A DNA stretch of 9,810 nt from Pseudomonadota bacterium (GTDB lineage: Bacteria > Pseudomonadota > Alphaproteobacteria > Rhizobiales > Hyphomicrobiaceae): NCBI GenBank assembly GCA_021812845.1, contig JAKAML010000026.1:1-9810 (forward strand), written 5' to 3'. The position numbers and the translations under genes were made by a program. The notes beneath the pieces were generated by a model. It made no database searches, had not been told where the DNA came from, and saw nothing but the letters and a program-made list of their open reading frames with translations. Positions 5,306-9,810 of this stretch are shown piece by piece. How positions within the stretch are numbered: the stretch's first letter is position 1; every line of letters starts with the position of its first letter.

Positions 5306-5384
5306 CTAGTGTAGCTTTCGCATCTGACGTTTGGTGACGAGACCCACCGCGAGCGGGGACCAAACGTCAGATGCGCTACACTAG
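5306..5384. repeat. Hairpin element 2, inverted relative of element 1
   Basis: CTAGTGTAG (5306-5314) pairs with CTACACTAG (5376-5384), and CGCATCTGACGTTTGGT (5319-5335) pairs with ACCAAACGTCAGATGCG (5359-5375). That gives 26 perfect pairs, a 4-nt bulge CTTT in the 5' arm and a 23-nt loop. The plan matches element 1 (same CTAGTGT ends, bulge about 10 nt inside, same loop length), but the bulge is on the other arm, so the element lies in the opposite orientation. Inner stems share a TCYGACRTTTG core yet differ at several positions, with both arms changed together. Confidence 0.75.
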
Positions 5385-5438
5385 CAGAGTCTTCGACCTG
5401 TGACCGATGTCAGCTCGCCGGTATTGCACTTGCTTCTG

Positions 5439-5468
5439 GCGCGCGGCCGCCCCACCAACCCCGCGCGC
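5439..5468 (-). repeat. GC-only inverted repeat downstream of smc
   Basis: GCGCGCGG (5439-5446) and CCGCGCGC (5461-5468) form an 8-bp stem around a 14-nt loop, in the 3' region after smc. No T-tract follows on the minus strand. It may contribute to transcript ending or may simply reflect base composition. Confidence 0.3.
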
Positions 5469-5481
5469 GGATACCTCCGAC

Positions 5482-5512
5482 CGTAACGTCCGACCACGGG
5501 TCGAACGTTACG
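5482..5512 (-). terminator. Hairpin downstream of smc, candidate 3' end
   Basis: CGTAACGT (5482-5489) pairs with ACGTTACG (5505-5512), and inside it CGACC (5491-5495) pairs with GGTCG (5499-5503). There is a single C-A mismatch between the two stems and a 3-nt loop: 13 pairs in all. It begins 10 nt past the smc stop codon, the usual place for a terminator or a 3'-end protecting stem, but it lacks a T-tract. Confidence 0.45.
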
Positions 5513-5522
5513 CGCTCCGGTA

Positions 5523-8500
5523 TCAGACCGCCTCGCGGAAGCTCTGGGCGGTCTCGAGATCGACCGAGACGAGCTGCGACACGCCCTTCTCCGCCATTGT
5601 GACGCCGAACAGGCGGTTCATGCGCGTCATCGTCATCGGATGATGGGTGATGACGAGGAACCGCGTCTCGGTGTCGGCGGCCATTTTTTCCATCAGTGTG
5701 CAGAAGCGGTCGACGTTGGCATCGTCGAGCGGCGCGTCGACCTCGTCGAGCACGCAGATCGGCGACGGGTTGGTGAGGAACACCGCGAAGATGAGCGACA
5801 GCGCCGTCAGCGTCTGCTCGCCGCCCGACAGCAGCGACAGCGTCGCCGGCTTCTTGCCCGGCGGCCGGGCGATGATCTCGAGCCCGCCCTCGAGCGGATC
5901 CTCCTCGCTCTCGACCATCTCGAGCCGCGCCTCGCCGCCCTGGAACAGCGTCGTGAACAGGGCCTGGAAATGGCCGTTCACGGTGTCGAACGCCTCCTTG
6001 AGCCGCGCCCGCGCCTCGCGGTTCAACTGCCCGATGCCGCCGCGCAGCTTGGCGATCGCCTGCTCGACGTCGGCCTTCTCGGTCTCCATCTGCTCGACCT
6101 GGCCGGAGACGGCGGACAGCTCCTCGTCGGCCTGCAGGTTGACGCCGCCGAGCCGCTCCCGGTCGGCCTTGAGGCGATTGAGCGCCTTGTCCACCTCGAC
6201 CAGCGGCGGCATCGGATCGCCCGCGGCCAATCCCGTCAGAGGCAGGCAGCCCTCGGGCACGACGCCGAGGGTCTCGCGGATCTTCCGCGCCTCGTCCTGG
6301 CGCCGGATGCGCGCGCCTTCGAGCCGCGCCTCGATCCTGGCCTTGGCCTCGCGCGTCTCGGTCGCCAGCGCCTGCGCGGCGCGCAGCGCCGTCTGCGTCG
6401 CCTTGAGGCCGGTCTCGGCCGCGGCCAGCGCATCGGCGGCGAGCCGGCGCGCCGATTCGGCTGCCGTCACCTCGTCGAGCAGCCGCTGGCGGCGCTCGTC
6501 GACCAGGGCCGGCAGCTCGGCGTAGGTCTCGAGCTCGGCCGTGGTCTCCGCGAGCCGCTCCTTCAGGGTGGCGATCTGGCTCTCGGCGCCGGCCGAGCGC
6601 GTCGTCCAGCGGGTACGCTCGTTGTCGGCGATGCGGCCGCGCTCGGCACGGAGCTGGCGCTCGCGCTCGAGCGCGCCGAGCCGGGCGCGGGTCTCGGCGG
6701 CAGCGCGGCGGCCCTGCTGGGCGTCGTCCTGCGCGGCGGCCAGCGCGGCCTCGAGGTCGTCCTCCTCCTCGAACAGCGAGATCGCGGTCTCGACCTCCTC
6801 GACGCGCTCGTGCGCCTCGACGAGATCGTCCTCGGCGCGGGACTTGGCCTCGCCGACGGAGGTCAGCCGGGCCTCGGTCTCGCGCGCCAGCCGCTCGATG
6901 GCCGTCAGCTCGTCGCGCGCCGCCTGCAGGCCGTCGCGGGTGTCGCGCGCCGCCTGGCGCAGCCGGCGGACGTCGGCCTCGGCGTCGTCGAGCGCCGCCT
7001 GGGCATGGCGCTCCTCGGTCTCGGCGGTGGCCAGCGCCGCCTCGGCCTCCGCGACCTGCCCGGCCATCGCCGACAGGCGGTTCAGCTCGGCGAGCCGCTG
7101 CGCCGCGGCCGTCATGCCGTCGGCGGCGGCGACGAAGCCGTCCCACCGCCACAGGTCGCCCTCGCGGCTGACGAGCCGCTGGCCGGGACGCAGGTGCCGC
7201 TGCAGGCGTCCGCCCTCGGCGCGATCGACGACGCCGATCTGGTTGAGTCGGCGGGACAGCTCGCGCGGGCCGCCGACGTGGATGAGCAGCGGCTCGGCGT
7301 CGGCGGGCAAGGTGCCGTCGGCGCCCTGGGGCTCGATCTCGCGCCAGTGGATGGGCGCGGCCTCGTCGAGCGCCGCCTCGAGATCGTCGCCGAGCGCCGC
7401 GGCCAGCGCCGCCTCGTAGCCGGCTGCGACGGTGATCCTCTCGACGATCGACGGGAAACCGGCGTCGCGCGCCGGCGTCAGGAGCTTGACCAGCGTCTCG
7501 CGCTCGGTGCGGATGGCGCCGGCCGCGAGCCGCGCCGTCGAGCTGATCTCGCGGCGGGCGCGGGCGAACACCGCGAGCGCGGTGATGCGCTCCTCGGCCT
7601 CCGCCGCCTCGGCCTCGATGCGGTCGAGATCGGCCGACAGCGACTTGCCACGCTCGGCGGTCTCGGTGAGCTTGATCGCGTCGGGCGCGCGCCCGGCGAT
7701 CTCGCGCACCTGCGCGGCGAGCGCCGCGATCTGGCGCTCGATCTTCGCCGCCTGGTCGCGGCGCTCGCGCAGGCTCAGGTCGAGGCTCTGGCGGCGTGCG
7801 CGGCGCTCGGCGGCGCGGCGGGTGACGTCGTTGAGCCGCGTTTCGGCCCCGCGCTGGCGCTCCTCGGCGGCGTCGAGCGCGGTGCGGGCCTCGTCCTCGG
7901 CGATGTCCGCCTCCGCCTCGGTCTCGGCAATCTCCCGCATCTCGGCCTCGAGCCGGGTGACGAGCTCGCGCGCCTCGGCGATCAGGCTCTCCTCGCGCGC
8001 GATGTCGCGCTCGAGCTGGCCCTTCCTGGCGTCGAGCTCGCGTTCGCGCTCGGCCGCGCGCTGCGCCTCGCGCTCGAAGGTCTCGCGCTCGATGCGAAGC
8101 CGGTTCAGCGCCGCGCCGCGCGCCGCCTCGTCGTCGCGCAAGGGCTGCATGGCCTCGGCGCGTTGGGCCTCGTCGGTGATCGCGGCGGCCTCGGCGGAGA
8201 GCGCGAGCCCGACCTTCGACATCACATCGGTCAGCGCGGCCTCCTGGCCCGTGACCTCGCCCTGTGCCTCCGACCAGGAGAGGTGGAGGAGCAGCGCCTC
8301 CTGCTTCCTGATCTCGGCCGAGATCTCCTTGTAGCGGCGCGCGGCACGGGCCTGGCGCTTGAGGCCCTCGAGCTGCGAGGTGAGCCCGCCCATGATGTCG
8401 GCGAGGCGGACGAGGTTGGCCTCGGCGGCCTTCAGCCGCAGCTCCGCCTCGTGGCGGCGGGAGTGGAGACCGGCGATGCCGGCGGCGTCCTCGAGGATGC

Positions 8501-8984
8501 GGCGCCTGGCCTCGGGCTTCGAATTGACGATCTCGCCGATCTGGCCCTGGCGGACGAGGGCTGGCGAGCGGGCGCCGGAGGCGGCATCCTCGAACAGGAT
8601 CTTGATGTCGCGGGCGCGGGCCTCCGCGCCGTTGATGCGGTAGGCCGAGCCCGCCTCGCGCTCGATGCGGCGCGTGATCTCGATCACGTCGTCGCCGTTG
8701 TACTCGGCCGGCGCCTTGCGCTCGGCGTTGTCGAGGAAGATCGTCACCTCGGCCGAGTTGCGGGCCGGGCGGTTGTTGGTGCCGGAGAAGATGACGTCGT
8801 CCATGGACGCCGCGCGCATGGACTTGTGCGAGGTCTCGCCCATCACCCAGCGGAGCGCCTCGAGCAGGTTCGACTTGCCGCAGCCGTTCGGTCCGACGAC
8901 GCCGGTCAGCCCGCGCTCGATGACGAGCTCGGTCGGCTCGACGAACGACTTGAAGCCAAGGAGCCTGAGGCGGTTCATCTTCAT
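5523..8984 (-). CDS. smc: Chromosome segregation ATPase SMC
   Basis: SMC dimerises and, with ScpA and ScpB, loads onto DNA near parS/ParB and extrudes loops to organise and separate chromosomes. The 1153-residue protein shows the full architecture. The N-terminal head carries Walker A GPNGCGKS (31-38). Long heptad arms rich in Ala, Glu and Arg follow, then a hinge (about 505-625, around GYEAALAAALGDDLEAAL). After the returning coiled coil comes the C-terminal head, with signature LSGGEQ (1052-1057) and Walker B ICVLDEVDAP (1076-1085, with D1080 and E1081). The length is usual for alphaproteobacteria. ATG at 8982-8984 gives MKMNRLRLLGFKSFVEP, the normal family start; a frame extension to 9008 is not supported, and the ribosome-binding site is weak. 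The gene follows dsbA on the same strand after 183 bp. A 1317-codon frame in another phase is GC-driven and not a gene. Confidence 0.98.
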   Translation of the reverse strand: MKMNRLRLLGFKSFVEPTELVIERGLTGVVGPNGCGKSNLLEALRWVMGETSHKSMRAASMDDVIFSGTNNRPARNSAEVTIFLDNAERKAPAEYNGDDVIEITRRIEREAGSAYRINGAEARARDIKILFEDAASGARSPALVRQGQIGEIVNSKPEARRRILEDAAGIAGLHSRRHEAELRLKAAEANLVRLADIMGGLTSQLEGLKRQARAARRYKEISAEIRKQEALLLHLSWSEAQGEVTGQEAALTDVMSKVGLALSAEAAAITDEAQRAEAMQPLRDDEAARGAALNRLRIERETFEREAQRAAERERELDARKGQLERDIAREESLIAEARELVTRLEAEMREIAETEAEADIAEDEARTALDAAEERQRGAETRLNDVTRRAAERRARRQSLDLSLRERRDQAAKIERQIAALAAQVREIAGRAPDAIKLTETAERGKSLSADLDRIEAEAAEAEERITALAVFARARREISSTARLAAGAIRTERETLVKLLTPARDAGFPSIVERITVAAGYEAALAAALGDDLEAALDEAAPIHWREIEPQGADGTLPADAEPLLIHVGGPRELSRRLNQIGVVDRAEGGRLQRHLRPGQRLVSREGDLWRWDGFVAAADGMTAAAQRLAELNRLSAMAGQVAEAEAALATAETEERHAQAALDDAEADVRRLRQAARDTRDGLQAARDELTAIERLARETEARLTSVGEAKSRAEDDLVEAHERVEEVETAISLFEEEDDLEAALAAAQDDAQQGRRAAAETRARLGALERERQLRAERGRIADNERTRWTTRSAGAESQIATLKERLAETTAELETYAELPALVDERRQRLLDEVTAAESARRLAADALAAAETGLKATQTALRAAQALATETREAKARIEARLEGARIRRQDEARKIRETLGVVPEGCLPLTGLAAGDPMPPLVEVDKALNRLKADRERLGGVNLQADEELSAVSGQVEQMETEKADVEQAIAKLRGGIGQLNREARARLKEAFDTVNGHFQALFTTLFQGGEARLEMVESEEDPLEGGLEIIARPPGKKPATLSLLSGGEQTLTALSLIFAVFLTNPSPICVLDEVDAPLDDANVDRFCTLMEKMAADTETRFLVITHHPMTMTRMNRLFGVTMAEKGVSQLVSVDLETAQSFREAV

Positions 8985-9167
8985 GGCGCAGAGCTCTCGC
9001 ATTCGCAATGTCCGTCGCCGCGGCGCGGGCCGGGATCGACGGCGACCTTCGGCATCGTCTCCATCCTGTCGCGGGTGCCGGCCTTCGCCGGCATGACGAG
9101 CGTTGGGAGCATCGTGCCCGGGGCGGATCGCAAGGACGCTGCCAGGGAACGTCCCGCGGCACGAAGC
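8985..9167 (-). other. dsbA-smc intergenic region
   Basis: No gene is visible in these 183 bp. It contains the REP-like hairpin at 9076-9093 and the smc leader. I found no convincing promoter, so smc may be co-transcribed with dsbA. Confidence 0.4.
9076..9093. repeat. REP-like short palindrome
   Basis: TGCCGGC (9076-9082) pairs with GCCGGCA (9087-9093) around the 4-nt loop CTTC. With its flanks (GCGGG before, TGACGA after) it resembles the GCCGGCCTTCGCCGGCATGACG palindromes scattered through intergenic regions of many alphaproteobacteria (from memory). Confidence 0.55.
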
Positions 9168-9810
9168 CTACCGCCGGTCCGCGCTCGACACCGCGGGTGT
9201 CGCGAGCGCCGCGTCGATCAGCGCCTTGGTCTCCGGCCAGCCGAGCGTGCTTTTGACGAGCCGCCCCTGGACGAAGAAGTTGGGCGTGCCGATGACGCCG
9301 AGCTTGCGCCCGCGGTCCTTGACCCACTTCAGGCCCTCGATCATGCCCTGATTCTGAAGACATGCGTCAAACTCGGGCCGCGTCATCCCCACCTGTCGGG
9401 CGACGGCGAAGATCGGGTCGAGGCGCACTTCCTGGCTGACCCAGCTCGCCTGCTGGGCGAGATAGCGGCCGTAGAGGTCGAGGTACTTGTCGGGCTTGGC
9501 GCAGCGGAGTGCGATGGTCGCGGTGCCGGAGGTCTTGCCGATCGGGAACTCGCGCAGGATGAAGCGCACCTTGCCGGTGTCGATGAAGGCCCGCTTCAGC
9601 TCGGGGAACACCTCGGCGTGGAATTTGCGGCAGTGCGGGCAGGTGAGCGAGGCGTACTTGACGATCGTGACCGGCGCGTCGGCCTTGCCCCAGCTCATCT
9701 CCGGCAGCGTGCCGGCGAGCATGACCTCGTCGGCGGTCGGTTTCTCGATCACCTCGCGGCCGCCCTGAGCACTCGCCGGCTGGTCGGCGAACGGGCTCGG
9801 GACGCCGAGA
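9168..9810 (-). CDS. DsbA-family thiol:disulfide oxidoreductase, 5' end missing
   Basis: DsbA-family proteins introduce or shuffle disulfide bonds in exported proteins in the periplasm. The frame stays open to the right edge, so the start lies outside the window. An internal GTG at 9750-9752 opens the rest of the frame, but the codons before it read LGVPSPFADQPASAQGGRE, which looks like the end of a signal peptide or linker (possible cleavage near PASAQ). After that comes the thioredoxin-like fold: VTIVKYASLTCPHCRKFH with active site C-P-H-C (residues 38-41 counted from that GTG), an inserted helical domain, and the cis-proline loop GTPNFFVQG. It is closest to the DsbA/Com1-like (thioredoxin_4) group. 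Proximity of dsbA to smc is common in Hyphomicrobiales (from memory). Whether it acts as oxidase or isomerase cannot be decided here. Confidence 0.92.
   Translation of the reverse strand, partial: LGVPSPFADQPASAQGGREVIEKPTADEVMLAGTLPEMSWGKADAPVTIVKYASLTCPHCRKFHAEVFPELKRAFIDTGKVRFILREFPIGKTSGTATIALRCAKPDKYLDLYGRYLAQQASWVSQEVRLDPIFAVARQVGMTRPEFDACLQNQGMIEGLKWVKDRGRKLGVIGTPNFFVQGRLVKSTLGWPETKALIDAALATPAVSSADRR

Noticed and set aside
5215..5384. CRISPR repeats or attachment sites as explanation of the paired palindromes
   Set aside because: There are only two units, they lie in opposite orientations, their sequence differs, and no cas gene or integrase is nearby.
5647..8334. Several plus-strand open frames of about 290-300 codons opposite smc
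   Set aside because: They are serine-, alanine- and arginine-rich antisense shadows of smc codon bias, with no recognisable family or ribosome-binding site.
5410..9363. A 1317-codon open frame on the minus strand spanning smc and its flanks
   Set aside because: It is a different phase of the strand encoding SMC, made of Arg-, Gly- and Ala-rich sequence without domains. The absence of stops follows from the high GC content.

Overview
The window is GC-rich chromosomal DNA from an alphaproteobacterium, most likely of the order Hyphomicrobiales (Rhizobiales). Three things point there: an F0-only ATP synthase operon in the order atpI-atpB-atpE-atpF'-atpF (with the duplicated b' subunit and an RNP loop in subunit c), SMC beginning MKMNRLRLLGFKSFVEP next to a dsbA-like gene, and a cold-shock protein paired with an IF-1 paralogue carrying a C-terminal extension. 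Genus cannot be set from the sequence alone.

Layout, left to right. 1-233: infA (minus), cut by the left edge. 234-419: its leader, with a hairpin terminator behind cspA. 420-626: cspA (minus), with a ~120-nt leader and a sigma70-like promoter overlapped by nested dyad symmetry (744-780). 835-3674: the F0 operon on the minus strand, read atpI, atpB, atpE, atpF', atpF, from a TTGACA-N17-TATGGT promoter at 3733-3761. It has an unusually long 264-bp gap between atpE and atpF'. 3675-4003: divergent intergenic region with an orphan terminator-like hairpin and a 16-bp palindrome. 4004-5110: a plus-strand gene for a membrane-anchored SUMF1/FGE-sulfatase-domain protein. 5111-5522: a convergent intergenic region full of palindromes, including two related 77-79-bp hairpin elements with CTAG ends. 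5523-8984: smc (minus). 8985-9167: intergenic with a REP-like hairpin. 9168-9810: a DsbA-type thiol oxidoreductase (minus), cut by the right edge.

Most genes are core housekeeping: the proton-conducting part of ATP synthase, chromosome condensation and segregation (SMC), envelope disulfide chemistry (DsbA family) and cold-responsive translation (CspA/IF-1). The accessory parts are the SUMF1-like gene, flanked by 15-bp direct repeats and facing the opposite way from everything around it, and the paired hairpin elements beside it. I see no CRISPR array, tRNA, rRNA, phage gene, transposase or defence system. The most unusual signals are the two hairpin elements, whose arms differ in sequence but stay complementary, and the dyad-rich cspA promoter and leader.
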